A stretch of DNA of 64,000 bases from Phaseolus vulgaris (Eukaryota; Streptophyta; Magnoliopsida; Fabales; Fabaceae), in contig NC_023759.2 of the NCBI RefSeq assembly GCF_000499845.2, positions 22,563,069 through 22,627,068 of the forward strand. Reading direction: 5' to 3'. Both the position numbers and the translations under genes were made by a program. Shown piece after piece: positions 40,169-52,459 of this stretch; positions within the stretch are counted from its first letter, which is position 1; every line of letters starts with the position of its first letter. The notes beneath the pieces were generated by a model that worked only from the letters and a program-made list of their open reading frames with translations, made no database searches and was not told the DNA's origin.

Positions 40169-41603
40169 TTAAGTTGCCATTCCTATTGTTTTTGGCAACT
40201 TCTCACAATATTTCTCTGTTTGTTGTTGTATTTGTTCTTTAATCCTCTCATTCATTTTTTTAACAAATTCAGTTTTTGTTACTCCTTCCCTAGGCGCAAA
40301 TTCTTGTGGATTAGGAAGTGGTAACAAATCTAAAGGAATAAGAGGATTGAACCCATATACAACCTCAAATGGAAAAATATTAGTAGTTTTATGAACTACT
40401 CTATTGTATTCAAACTCAAAATGGGAAAGGTACTCATCCCTAGATTTTTGGTTGTCTCTCATGATTTCCCTAGGCATAGTAGAAAAAGCTATATTTTTAA
40501 CTTCATTTTGACCATTCGTTTGAGGATGATACGAAATTGAAAATTTCAACTTAGTTCCAAGTTTTTCCAAACGAATCCTGAAAAAATGGTCTTCAAATTT
40601 TGGATCTCTATCTAAATTTATGCTTGGAGAGAAACCACGAAGTCTTACCACTTCTCTAAAGAAGAGCCTATCCACAACCATAAAAATGGTATAAAAACCT
40701 TTTGTTGTCCTAGGAAGTTCTAATATAAAATCTATGCTTATGTCTTCACATGGAGCACTTGCAAAAGGTGAAGGAGCATAGAGTTCATGAGACATTGCCT
40801 TTGAGTTAGTTTTTAAACAAGAAATGCATCTATGGTAATGTCTTTGAACATTTTTTCTCATGGGTGGCCAAAAGAATTTTCCTTTTAAAAGCTCTAGAGT
40901 TTTATCAACTCCAAATTGGCCCATGAGTTCTCCTTCATGAAAAATATTTTTTTTATGTGTGAAGGTAGTCTCGTTGGTACGACCATTGAGCATGGAGTTT
41001 TTAGCAATTTGCAATGGTCGTCTCAATAATACATGACAAGTTTCTTTAGGCACTACATCACATAAAATTTTATCTTTGTAGATGCCTATAGATAACTCGA
41101 CCTTCACTTGTTGGTGATTTCTTAGCATATACTCAAAATAAACTACTACATATTTACCTATGCAATTTTTAAGGACATGATGCATAAGCCTTATGAAAGT
41201 GTTAGGTACATTAGTGATTCCAAAAGGTTTCACTAACCACTCATATAGTCCAAATTTGGTCTTAAAAGTAGTTTTCAACTCATCACCCTCTTTGATTCTT
41301 ATTTGGTGATATCCACTTTTAAGATCAATTTTGAAAAAATTAGTGGGCCCATGCAATTCATCAAGCATATTATCAAGTCTAAGAATTGGATACATATATT
41401 TGATGGTGACATTACTAATGGCTCTACAATTATAACACATTCTCCATTTGCCATCTTTCTTTGGCACCAACAAAATAGGTACAACACAAGGACTTAGACT
41501 CTTGCGAACCCAGCCCTTCTCCAACAATTCCTGAAATTGTGATTCTATCTCCTTAGTATCGTCATGACTAGTTCCATAAGTTGGTCTATTTGTTAGACTA
41601 GCC
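40169..41603 (-). pseudogene. Chromovirus RT - protease-linker - integrase ORF, rearranged
   Basis: Open for more than 450 codons on the minus strand. The first part is RT: GWVRKSLSPCVVPILLVPKK, LDELHGPTNFFKIDLKSGYH, KPFGITNVPNTFIRLMHHVL. The catalytic YxDD region reads VVVYFEYML, so both Asp residues are lost. Next comes IGIYKDKILCDVVPKETCHV with LLRRPLQ, which in this family belongs to the protease region upstream of RT. Integrase then follows from the zinc-finger half (GELMGQFGVDKTLELLKGKF, CISCLK) through the D (SIDFILELP), D (NLDRDPKF) and E (HPQTNGQNEVKN) positions, with an internal gap. RNase H is missing. The frame starts before the Athila-like insertion, at 49241, and resumes at 41608. 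It is not functional. Confidence 0.8.
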
Positions 41604-41608
41604 CCTAT
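41604..41608. repeat. Target site duplication of element 2, left copy (CCTAT)
   Basis: CCTAT here and at 49237-49241. Removing element 2 and one copy rejoins the chromovirus frame exactly. Confidence 0.95.
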
Positions 41609-42490
41609 TGATAAGTGTCTAATTTCAGTAATATTTCATATTAAAATATAGGCACTTATGAGGATTTATTGCTAATTTACATATAAAATAATCCCTAATT
41701 TATGAATTTATACCTTTTTATATTTTTTATGATCTTTATTTGAATAAGAGTATTTTATTCCCAAATTTGGTGTTAATTGCAGATTTCTAAGGAAGATTGG
41801 AGATTTGGATTTAAGATGAATGATTTGAGCTAAAAAGATAAAGATAGAAGGTCCCAGAATGGAAAAAGATGAAAAGAAAGATTGGGCTTTTTTTTATGTT
41901 TTATCATTTAGCTCATTAGCGCGACATAGAAAGCAACCTAACCCTAGAAAACTAGGATAAATAGAGGGCTAGAGGCTCAATTGTAGTGTGTCAGATTGAG
42001 AGGAAAACACCATAGAGTGAATTGTAACCAATTGGAAGAATGGAAGGTGCTAGAAGTATGCGTAGCTAATTCTACCCTTTGGGATTGGGAGTAATCTGCT
42101 CAAACTCTAATGTATTGAGGTGATATCTTATATATTAATATTTAGTTCTTGATTGATTATTGGTATTGTTGTTTTACTTTTAACTTTCCGTGACAAATTG
42201 AGAATTTTAAATTTGACCGAGAGGTATTTTTAGGGTTTGGACCTAAACATCAATACTTAGCATATTTGAGTGCTAGGGATAGACTTGAAATATTAATTGC
42301 CATTAACGTCTGAGTGTGATTCTAAGTTATTTTTATAAATATGCGAGGGATCGATATTTAGGAAACATTCTTAAGGATTTTATATGCGAGAGATCGATAT
42401 AAATGAATTTTCTACGGGCATCAATTTCAATCAAAGAACTTAATATTAACATGCTAATCAAAATACATGAGAGTGGAAACCTAATCTTAT
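41609..42490 (+). repeat. 5' LTR of element 2, first part
   Basis: This begins TGATAAGTGTC and is interrupted at 42490 by solo LTR D. The remainder is 43567-43765, ending GTCATCA. Confidence 0.92.
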
Positions 42491-43566
42491 TGATCCTGCC
42501 GACAACTCGAGCGTGGAGGAATTGCCTTGTCGCTTGCTTGACCCGCCTATGGCAACTGTGCTATCTGCAAGAACACTCTTAGAACCTCCTCCTCTGGGAA
42601 CTCCGAACGCAACCTGCGAACACACAGACAGCGCCTCTAGCGGCCGTTTGCACTCCGACGCTCAAGTTAGATCACAGAATCACTAGAAAAATAATGTGTA
42701 AAACAGTGTGTCTGTATTTCTCTCTGATTCCCTTTTTATCTCCCTCTGTGTCTGTGCCTAACAGAATTCTGCTACGTTGTTCTTTGCGTGTGTCAGAATT
42801 TTGTTATGCTTTTGTACGAAAACGTACCACAATCAGGGTCGTGGGTGTCTGGGTTTTCTGTCTGTACCTTTCACGACACGGAGTGCACCTTTATCTGGGT
42901 CGCGCCCCTCTCAGCCAGTGACACGTGGAGGCATGCAACTCACATCTAACCGTGCACGTGCCACCACCTGAAGGGCTCTGCGCATCTCTTTGTGCGCCTA
43001 AGTTATTCCCTTGCGGAGTAACTTAGCGCGTTTCTTCCATCTGGGTGAAATCGCACATTCCCAGGAGAACGCCAGGTGTGGCTGGACTAGGCACACTCAC
43101 CAAGCATTGCTCTCTGCATACACGATTTCCCCTTCACGATGCCATGCACGTAATGGGTTGAGAGAGTAACCAATCACTGACCGGTTTACTGACTCCCTCA
43201 GGCCACTCTCGTGCACGACTATACCGACGAGGAGCTCTTCTTTCTCTGAGGTATGATCATGCGAGGTCCATGCGTAACGCTCTCGCTGGGAATCTCAGTC
43301 CCAGTTTAACTGCGTGTAACACGAGACCCCGATGACCATGCACCCGATGACTGATCGGTGCTCTATTGCTTCTCGCGTTCTCCCCCGGGTGTTTATCTTG
43401 GAACTGATCTGTCGGTGGCCACTCGGTTACTGACCACCGATCTCCATACCGGGGGATCTCCTCCATGATTACTCTGCCACCTGATCCACGTGTCCCCCAG
43501 CGAGTGGTCCATGTGGTTATCTGCTCCTAACGTCATCGACTACCGATGACCGATCGGATCACTTAT
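42486..43566 (-). mobile_element. Solo LTR D of the element E family, with target duplications
   Basis: The LTR is 42491-43561 (1071 bp), TGATCCTGCC to CGGATCA, flanked by perfect CTTAT copies (42486-42490 and 43562-43566). It is close to the LTR of element E along its whole length. The internal region is gone. It carries CACGTG at 42922 and 42955. Confidence 0.95.
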
Positions 43567-43765
43567 TTTTCCAATTGAAGCAACTAATTCTTTGTTTGTT
43601 TTCTTATTGATCAGTGCCAACATCATCACTTCAAACTCTTTTTATTGTTATATTTAGCGAATATTGTACTCGATAATTCATTGTTCCTTGTGGGATCGAT
43701 ATCCGTCCTTAGGGACAATTATTACTTCTGACAAACACGGTGCACTTACCGTAAAAAAGTCATCA
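43567..43765 (+). repeat. 5' LTR of element 2, last part
   Basis: This continues the LTR after solo LTR D and ends GTCATCA. The primer site follows at 43772. Confidence 0.92.
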
Positions 43766-43789
43766 AATTTTTGGCGCCGTTCCCGAGGA

Positions 43790-44551
43790 ACAGGTTTGAT
43801 TTGTTGAGTATAATTTCCTAAATATTGTAAATATTTTAATTGTTTTGATTTGTTTTGATTTTCTTTATTTTATTTTATTATAGATTTGATTGTGATTTTA
43901 ATTTATAGATTTGTTGTTTTTTAAAAAGAAAGTTGTTTTTATTTTTTATTTTTTTTCTTTTCTTTACGTTATTTATTTTAGTTTGTTTTTATTTTGATTT
44001 TGATTGTTTTGTTTTCTTAGTTTTTTTTTTACGTTTAACTTACGTAGTTTATTTAGAGTTTTACGTAGTTTTTATTTATTTATTATTATTAGTTTCTGTT
44101 TCATTTTTGTTTCAGTTTTATTTTTTTTTCTTCTTAGCAGTTTTTTATTTATTTATTTTATTTGATGTTATTCTATCTTTTTCTTATTTTTAGTTTTATT
44201 ATTTTCTTTTATTTCATTCTTAGTTTTTATTTTACGTAAGTTTGCATTATCTTTAAATGATTTTAGTTAATTATAATTTTCTGTTTTGGTTTGTTTTAAT
44301 TTAATTTAATTTTGTTTTTATTTTACTTATAGTATTTTTTTTTGTTATTTTAAGTTAGTTATTTTATTGTATTTTTAAGTTTTTATTTATTTTTGTTTTT
44401 TATTTATTCATCTTTTTTGTTGTTTTCTTTTATCTTGTTTTAAGTTTTTATTTTACGTAAGTTATTATTTTTTTTATTTTTTATTTTTAAAAAAAGAAAA
44501 AATATACTCTGTATTTTTTTCTCCACCAATATGTTTTAGGAAGAAAGCAAC
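43790..44551 (+). other. T-rich leader of element 2
   Basis: Dominated by T runs broken by A and G. The 86-codon ORF inside it (43933-44193) is low-complexity Phe/Leu/Tyr sequence and is not credible as a gene. Confidence 0.75.
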
Positions 44552-46472
44552 ATGACATAAGAACAAGCACCACCCCCTAAGAGAACACTTGGAGATTATG
44601 TCATGTACCAAGGACCAAGGCATTTTTCTAGTATTGCAATACCTGCTACCGTCAAGGCTTAGGAAATAAATCCCGATTTTCTCACTCTCATCAGTGCCTA
44701 TCAATTTACAGCAATGGAACATGAGGATCCATATTCACATTTGGATACATTTTATGAATTGGTAGGAACAATGGGTCAGGTGATCTTGAAAATGTTTATA
44801 TGCGCTTGTTTTCTTTTTCATTGGCAGGAAAGGCTAAGGAATGGCTCAAATCACTTCCAAATCAGAGCCTCACTAGCTGGAAGGATGTAGAGGAAAATTT
44901 TTTACAGAGATTTTTTCCAATTTCTTGCTACATCAAAGCAAAGTCTGAAATCTCTATGTTTAGACAAGGAGCAAATGAAGTCTTCTGTGATACATGGGAA
45001 AGATTTAAGATGATATTGAGAAAATGCCCAAATCATGGGTTTGAAGATATTGCACAACTGAGCATATTCCTGAATGGTCTCAGATCTAACATAAAGATGT
45101 TCCTAGATGCTGCAGCTGGTGGCACAATGATGGCTCTTGATGTAGAACAAGCGACAATAATTATTGATGCATTGGCATCAACTGATTATAAAGCCCAACA
45201 TGATGGACAAGATCTTCATAATAAAGGGTTGTTAGAAGATGCACTCTTGGCTAAAAATAAGATTCTGACACAGCAGATTGAGCAACTAACTGCACAAATG
45301 GCTAAATTGCCCCAACAATTATATGTTGTTCATTCATCTCAAAGCCAGAGTCAGTCAATCAGGTGTGATTTTTGTGGAGGTGTTCATCCTAATGGTCACT
45401 GTTTTTATCAGCACAATTCACCTGAAGTTGATGATCCATCCATGCTTGAAAGAATGAGTAAAGTTGAAGACGCCCTGACAAAGATTGTGAGCGCGTAGGA
45501 CAATATTGTGTGAGCGCAGGACAATAGCATGACCATGATTAGGAGTATAGAGATCCAGATGGGACAACTGACCAAACAAATTGCACAAATTGTAGAGGAA
45601 CAAAATGACCAGTTTTCAGTCAAAAGCCAAACCAATTCAAAAGAGCATTGCGATAATGTAGTGGCTGAAAAAGAAGAAAAATATGAGACAAAGGGGAAGA
45701 GAGATTAGAAAGAGAGAAGTGAGGAGGAAAAAATAAAGAGGAAAAGTGAAAATAAGGAGAGAGGAGTTCTTGAAAAAGATTTATCATATCCTCATTCTCC
45801 TTCAAAAAAAGAGAAGGAAAGAAAATTCTTTGATAAATTGCTCCCTAAAAATTATTTTGCAGGAAATTTGAAGCAAGATTCAACATTTGAAAGATTTCGA
45901 AAGAATAGGAGCTATATTGAAGAAAGAAATATAGAGCTGGAGGATAGATACAATGTCATTATTCAAAAAGGCTTGCCTAAAAAATTCAAGGACCCAGGGA
46001 GTTTTAACCTTCCCGTGTCTATATGTGCTTTATTAGTAGCCAATGCTTTATTGGATTTGGGAGCAAGCGTAAATATAATTCCTTTGGCAATGCTGAAGAA
46101 AATAGGTGATTTGGAGATTAAATCCACCAAGATGACTTTAAAGTTAGCTGATCAAGTAACCAAGTATCCATATGGTGTGGTTGAAGATGTTCTCGTCAAG
46201 GTGGATAAATTCAAATTCCATGTGGATTTTGTTGTGATGGACATGAAAGAAGATGAGGAGGTTCCCTTGATACTTGGAAGACCCTTTATGAAAACTGCCA
46301 GAATCATAGTTGATGTCGACAAAGGAGAACTTCAAGTTAGAACTCAAGATGAGGAGGTAACTTTAAATCTTTTTTATGGTCTTCAAAATTTTAATGCAAG
46401 GGAAGAATGTGTATAGAAGGATGAATCAAAGAGATATTCCACCTTGAAATAAACAGGCGTCAAGCCAGATGA
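44552..46472 (+). pseudogene. Gag-protease pseudogene of element 2
   Basis: Colinear with 3261-5168 of element 1 but disrupted. The third codon is a stop (ATG ACA TAA). A TAG lies near 44660, a small deletion near 44773, and an in-frame TAG at about 45496-45498 (GCGTAG where element 1 has GCGCAG). An 18-20-base duplication follows that stop, a TAG lies near 45706, and there are further small changes at the end. Long pieces remain open (44800-45498 and 45838-46416), including a zinc-knuckle-like CDFCGGVHPNGHC and protease DLGAS. The pattern is neutral decay after insertion. Confidence 0.9.
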
Positions 46473-46488
46473 CATTAAACGAGCGCTT

Positions 46489-46506
46489 ACTGGGAGGCAA
46501 CCCAGT
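46489..46506 (+). other. Conserved post-gag hairpin (element 2)
   Basis: ACTGGG-AGGCAA-CCCAGT, identical to 5185-5202 of element 1, in otherwise drifting sequence. Confidence 0.6.
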
Positions 46507-48154
46507 CCATATTTTAGTTTTATGTTGTTTTATTACCTTTGCTGATTTCATTTAAAATAAAAAATAAAAAAGTAAATAATATAAAAAAAAATCCTATATG
46601 CCTCCTAATCATTTTGCAAGTTATGTATTTTAGACCTGGGGACAGGTTCTATTATTCAGGGGGGGCAGATCCAGCAAATGAAGCAAAACTGTAGATAAAG
46701 ATTTTAACAAAATGCTGGATGACTTCTTAAGAAGAGAGGATTGAACAAAAATATGGTTTTATCTCTCTAATTCTCTTTTCTTTTTGAATTTTTTCTTATT
46801 TTATTTATTTTATTTTTCAGTTATTTTGTTTTCTGTTTATTTGCTTATTTGTTTAGTTTGTTTTTATTGCTTATTTTGAATAAATTTCTTGTTTTGTTAG
46901 TTTGGTAATTTTAAGTCTTGAATTATCTTTATTGACTAAATTTCAGTTTTAATTTGCTTGTTTTCTAGTTTATTTTTTTTTTCAAATAAAAAAGAACTAG
47001 AATATTAATTTTGAATTGTGGAAAAAAGAATTTGTGTTTAAATATTAAATAGTGAGATGAATTAGACACAGGTTAGAAAAGAAAATATGATTGAATCCCT
47101 ATTCAAATGTAGTTAAAATTATGATACATGAAAATTTAACAGGATGATTGATTAGGACAGATAATGACAAGACAAAAAGGAATGAGACCATTTAAACCAA
47201 GTGAGTGTGTGAACCTGAAACAGTTTTTGAGAGTTTTACGGATGAATTGACAGTTGTGGTTGCTTAATTTTTATTTTTGTTGCATCATAAAAGAGCATGA
47301 AGATGATTGAGGCATTTGTTTGTGTTAATTAGGAGCCAGGGCCAAAAAGCCAACCTTTATATTAGAATTCCATTTTTTTTTATATATCTCCTTTGGGCTA
47401 AGAAATTTTTTGTTAATATTGCACCTTAACCTTTATTGATATAATTTCCTACCCTTTAGCATGTCTAAGGAAGGAGAACATAGAGGCAATACATATAGAA
47501 AAGGGAATGGTTGGTTCTGATTGTGAAAGTTCAAAAAGTTGAAAATAGGAAGAATTTTTTCCTATTATTGAAAACAAAAACAAAAAAAAGAAAAAAAAAA
47601 GAAAGAGAAACAGAAGAAAAAAAAAGAAATAGAAAAGAAAGATAGAAAAAATTTCATGAAAAGAAAGAAAATGAGGAAAAAGGTGATATCGAAAGAAAGT
47701 GGTAATTAGATAACATATATGTTCTCTATAATTGAATTGTAGGTATGTTCTTCTTCTTTAAGATGTGCCTTTTGTTATATAAGAAAAATCAATATTTTTT
47801 GGAAGCTCAGCCTCATTACAACCCTGGAAAAGACCTCAAGATTCATGTTTCTAATATGTTTGTGATTTGAAGATGAAATAAAAAGCAACTGTGATTTGTC
47901 ATGAGTTAATGAAAATAGAGAGAAACACTTACCTGTGAGCATACGAGAAGATATTCCTTGATGAATTATCATTTGTTTGTTTTGATTTTATCTTGGAAGT
48001 TGATTTTGTCTATAATTTTTTATATTTTGAATTTGGAAGCATCATAAGTTTCTAATTTGATCTGTTGTTTAGTGAATTAAGCTGTTTGATATTTAAATTC
48101 AAATATATTCATTTACTTTGCTTGAGGACAAGCAATATTCTAAGTTGGGGAGAG
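46507..48154 (+). other. Non-coding 3' region, hairpin and polypurine tract of element 2
   Basis: Colinear with 5203-6861 of element 1. It contains a purine-rich segment at about 47565-47680, a 7-bp-stem hairpin at 48118-48135 and GTTGGGGAGAG at 48144-48154. I find no pol or env ORF. Confidence 0.75.
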
Positions 48155-49236
48155 TGATAAGTGTCTAATTTCAGTAATATTTCATATTAAAATATAGGCA
48201 CTTATGAGGATTTATTGCTAATTTACATATAAAATAATCCCTAATTTATGAATTTATACCTTTTTATATTTTTTATGATCTTTATTTGAATAAAGAGTAT
48301 TTTATTCCTAAATTTGGTGTTAATTGCAGATTTCTAAGGAAGATTGGAGATTTGGATTTAAGATGAATGATTTGAGCTAAAAAGATAAAGATAGAATGTC
48401 CGAGAATGGAAAAAGATGAAAAGAATGATTTTGCTTTTTTTATGTTTTATCATTTAGCCCATTAGCGCGACATAGGAAGCAACCTAACCCTAGAAAGCTA
48501 GGATAAATAGAGGGCTAGAGGCTCAATTGTAGTGTGCCAGATTGAGAGGAAAACACCATAGAGTGAATTGTAACCAATTGGAAGAATGGAAGGTGCTAGA
48601 AGTATGCGTAGCTAATTCTACCCTTTGGGATTGGGAGTAATCTGCTCAAACTCTAATGTATTGAGGTGATATCTTATATATTAATATTTAGTTCTTGATT
48701 GATTATTGGTATTGTTGTTTTACTTTTAACTTTCCGTGACAAATTGAGAATTTTAAATCTAACCGAGAGGTATTTTTAGGGTTTTGACCTAAACATCAAT
48801 ACTTAGCATATTTGAGTGCTAGGGATAGACTTGAAATGCTAATTGCCATTAACGTCTGAGTGTGATTCTAAGTTGTTTTTATAAATATGCGAGAGATCGA
48901 TATTTAGGAAACATTCTTAAGGATTTTTATATGCGAGAGATCGATATAAATGAATTTTCTACGGGCATCAATTTCAATCAAAGAACTTAATATTAACATG
49001 CTAATCAAAATACATGAGAGTGGAAACCTAATCTTATTTTTCCAATTGAAGCAACTAATTCTTTGTTTGTTTTCTTATTTATCAGTGCCAACATCATCAC
49101 TTCAAACTCTTTTTATTGTTATATTTAGCGAATATTGTACTCGATAATTCATTGTTCCTTATGAGATCGATATCCGTCCTTAGGGACAATTATTACTTCT
49201 GACATACGCGGTGCACTTGCCGTAAAAAAGTCAACA
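48155..49236 (+). repeat. 3' LTR of element 2
   Basis: 1082 bp. It ends GTCAACA where the 5' LTR has GTCATCA. CCTAT follows. Confidence 0.92.
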
Positions 49237-49241
49237 CCTAT

Positions 49242-49496
49242 AACTAAATATATTTGATGTTGTATACCCCTAAAAGGTGAAAGTTCAATGAGGTTTTCCT
49301 TAGGGAATATATCATCAAATTCTTTTAAAAACTTTTTCTCTTGAGGAGGTAGCTCACAAATTTCAGCAAGTGTGGTAGTGCATGCAAGTGTTCCTTTATA
49401 AGAAAGGAGGTCTGAAGGTTGTTCAGATAGAAGTATATTTTCAAATTTATTTTCAAAATTTTTCTTCTTTCTGAATAACCTTGTGGGAAGGAACAC
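49242..49496 (-). pseudogene. Chromovirus protease-RT linker, upstream of the element 2 insertion
   Basis: The minus-strand frame contains LLSYKGTLACTTTLAEICEL, FLKEFDDIFPKENL and FRGIQHQIYLVIG. This is the conserved approach to RT. It continues at 41608 (GASLTNRPTYGTSHDD) once element 2 is removed. No D-S/T-G protease site precedes it, so the protease has been lost or moved. Confidence 0.8.
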
Positions 49497-50671
49497 TCTT
49501 CTCCCGCACCTCAGATTGGTCCTTAAGGACTTTCTTTTGATTTTCTCTTTTTATATTTTCTTCACTCTCACTAGTTTCTTTTTCTTGGCTACTATTGTCA
49601 TCTTTGTCCCTTAAGATCATAAATCTTTCATTGGGACACTGAGATGTTATATGACCATTACCAAGACATTTAAAACATGGAATTTCTCTAGCTTGAGTGT
49701 ATGAGATATGCTCGTATTTGGATAGGTTTTGGGAAGGTTCTAGAGATGCTTCTTTTATATGTTCTTCCCCTCTTTGGAACTCATCCTTGTCATAAGATAC
49801 AAAGTATGAACTTTGTTTTTGACTTGACTGTTTTCTCAAAATTTGTTTTTCAACTTTAATGCTAAGTTGAACCAAGTCATTTAAATCTATATAAGGTAAA
49901 AGTTCAACTTTGTTTCTTATCTCAAGTTTGAGACCACTTAAAAACCTAGATATGGTGGTATGGTTTTCTTCATTAATCCCTGCCCTTTTTATATATAACA
50001 CCATCTTTTGCCAATATTCTTCTACACTCAGATTTCTTTGATGAAGTCTTTGGAGCTTATCCATCAACTTCCTGTTGTAATGTGAGGAAATATGGCGACA
50101 TCTCAAGGCTCCCCTAAGGTCATTCCAACATGTAATGGGAGGGTCCTTGTGGAGATGTCTCTCTCTTTTTAGGGCAGTCCACCAATTCATAGCATTTCCT
50201 TGAAAACTTAAGGTGGCTAAGGGTACCTTTCTTTCCTCACTTACTCTATGGCAAGCAAACAATTGTTCTACCTTCATTTCCCAATCTAGATATGTTTCAA
50301 CATTTTCTTTTCCATAGAAATGAGGTTGCTCTACCCTAACCTCCTTTGGGCTTTCTTGTCTTTCTTTTCTAGCTCTCGTAGAGGGTGGTTGATAATAGTC
50401 ATTAGTTCTAAGGTTTCGTTCCCCAAAAGAATCATTCACCCTAGAGCTAGATGCATGAGAATTCTTTTTGGATTTGGTGTAATCATCTCTTTCTTTAACC
50501 ATTTTCCACTCATCTTGTATCAAAGCAAATTGAGCATCCCCTTCTTTGAGTAGGGTCTCATGTTGCAATTGTCTATATGAAAATGCTTGAACGTCTTGTG
50601 CTATTTTCTTTCAAAAGAGATTTGATAGACTTTCCTTCAGTTTCATTAGAATGACGAGAATGAGAAGACAT
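49453..50671 (-). pseudogene. Chromovirus gag, frameshifted near its start
   Basis: The probable original ATG is at 50669-50671 (MSSHSRHSNETEG). A frameshift at about 50615-50630 leads into the 371-codon open stretch from 50568. Gag core: PHFYGKENVETYLDWEMKVE, LSFQGNAMNWWTALKRER, LQRLHQRNLSVEEYWQKM. Zinc knuckle: CFKCLGNGHITSQC. The length and order are normal for a plant chromovirus gag. Confidence 0.82.
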
Positions 50672-52459
50672 GGTTAAAGCTATGTGTTGTAAGTAATTTA
50701 CCCCAAAAAAGACAAGGAGAGTAATGAAGGTAGCTTTCCACGAAAGAGAGGTGGATCACTAGGATCTCTTAAGTACCAAGTCTTTCCTTGCCAAAATCTA
50801 TCCCTCAAGACTTTTCACAAATCTTTTTCTAAGTAATTTAGTTAGATCATAATTAAGAATGAAAAACACAATTTTATGCAAGAAAAATGCAAAGCAATTA
50901 AACAATACAAAGCAAGTAACTAAATCACAATTAAAGTTTACTAACTAGAAAGCTTTAAAGCTAGGCGTTCCTAAGGTGAGGCTTCTAAACACTTAGAGCC
51001 ATTGAAGACACACTCACCGTCTAATGCGTAATTATTCCACTAATTAATCAAGGTTTAATGCAATTACAATTCAAAAGAAATACAATGGAAATTGGATTAC
51101 AAAAGTAAAATTAGAATTCCTATTCTATGCACTCCTTTGATTTTGGTACTCCTTCTTGTTGTGACCCACACTTTGTATGTTTTTGTAATCTCACTTGTTG
51201 CAGCCCCTTGCTTAACCTCTTAAGATTAGTCAATTTAAATATTCAAAACAGTACCTACTAAGTAGGGATGGACTCACCACAAAGGTTAATTCCAAACTTA
51301 ACAAGCACCACTTCGAAAATCTTTCACCAACAATAGAGGTCAACAAATTTAAAGCAAAGAACAATTCAATTTAGAAATAGGACAACAGAAAATGGAGTAA
51401 TTGTATGACACAACTTGAAAGAATATTGAATAAATTTGATAAGCAAACAAATAAGGCACTCAATAAAAGGTGGCACACAAATTGAACCTAAGGAATGACA
51501 CTAGAATTGATTAAGAAAACCAAAACAGTACTACTAAAAGTTTGAGGCACAAAATGCGTGACTTAAAATATTTATGCTGAGCTGTATATTTTGAATTTGA
51601 AATTTAAACCACAAGCAGTTCAAGATCTTAGCAAAATTTTGGCGCTGGAATCACACCAAAACAACGCACCAATTAATTGTGATAAATTTTTCAAGTTTGT
51701 TGCCAAATAACCGTTTTTGTCCGCGCCAGAATGCACACTTTTTTCATTTGATTTATCATTTTTTTTTCTATTTTGAATTTTGACTTACTTCTTTTTTTTC
51801 TTTTTTTTATAACACATCAACCTGTTTAAATCCAGAATTTCACAATTTTTCTCCAACGAATTTTAATTTGATAAGAAAAAACAGTCAGCACAGAATTAAA
51901 AACAGAGGAATCCTAATTCTGGAATTAAAAACAGTTTGAAGAAACTTCAAAAACACAATGGAATTGATGTATAAGAATTTGTATGGATCTATCACACAAA
52001 TATGAACTCAAATCTAAAAATTAAAATGCACCAAAGGATCAAACACATAATTATAAATCTGGACTCAAATTTAAAATCAAGCAACCAAAATTATCAAAAA
52101 CAACACTCCATGGAATTGATGACAATGACTTGACAAAACACAATTGGATTCAAAAATCAAAATGACTTAAATCAACACAATATGAACCGATTAAAATTGC
52201 AATAAAGACTTAAATAAACCAAAAACAGAACAGCAACACAAAACTATATGGAATCCTACACAAAATTGCACAAGGATTGCTCAAGAACAATTGAACAAGA
52301 TGCACCGATTGGAATTTCCAAATAGCACACCAATTCAAAAGGAAAAAAAAAACATCAAGACAATAAGGAAGTGATGAACAACAAGGAATTAAGAAGAACA
52401 AAAAATTAAAATCAAGATAAGGCACTTATCTCTTGAAAACCATGGCTCTAGATACCAAA
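50672..52459 (-). other. Chromovirus leader and primer site
   Basis: About 1.77 kb without a credible ORF, AT-rich, between gag and the 5' LTR. The last bases (52442-52457) hold the primer site, minus-strand TGGTATCTAGAGCC, close to the initiator tRNA-Met site with one or two changes. Confidence 0.65.

Larger units (their letters stand above)
41609..49236 (+). mobile_element. Athila-like Gag-protease-only element, older copy (element 2)
   Basis: The 5' LTR is 41609-43765, containing solo LTR D, and the 3' LTR is 48155-49236. The primer site is at 43772 (TGGCGCCGTTCCCGAGGA, mutated from the tRNA-Asp site). A T-rich leader, a broken gag-protease, both hairpins and the polypurine tract are in the same order as in element 1. 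Without solo LTR D the 5' LTR is 1081 bp against 1082 for the 3' LTR. At least a dozen differences in the first 400 bases of the LTRs make it clearly older than element 1. Both copies lack pol, so the gag-only structure is ancestral to the two. Confidence 0.93.

Noticed and set aside
43933..44193. 86-codon Phe/Leu/Tyr-rich 'membrane protein'
   Set aside because: A low-complexity translation of the T-rich leader of element 2.
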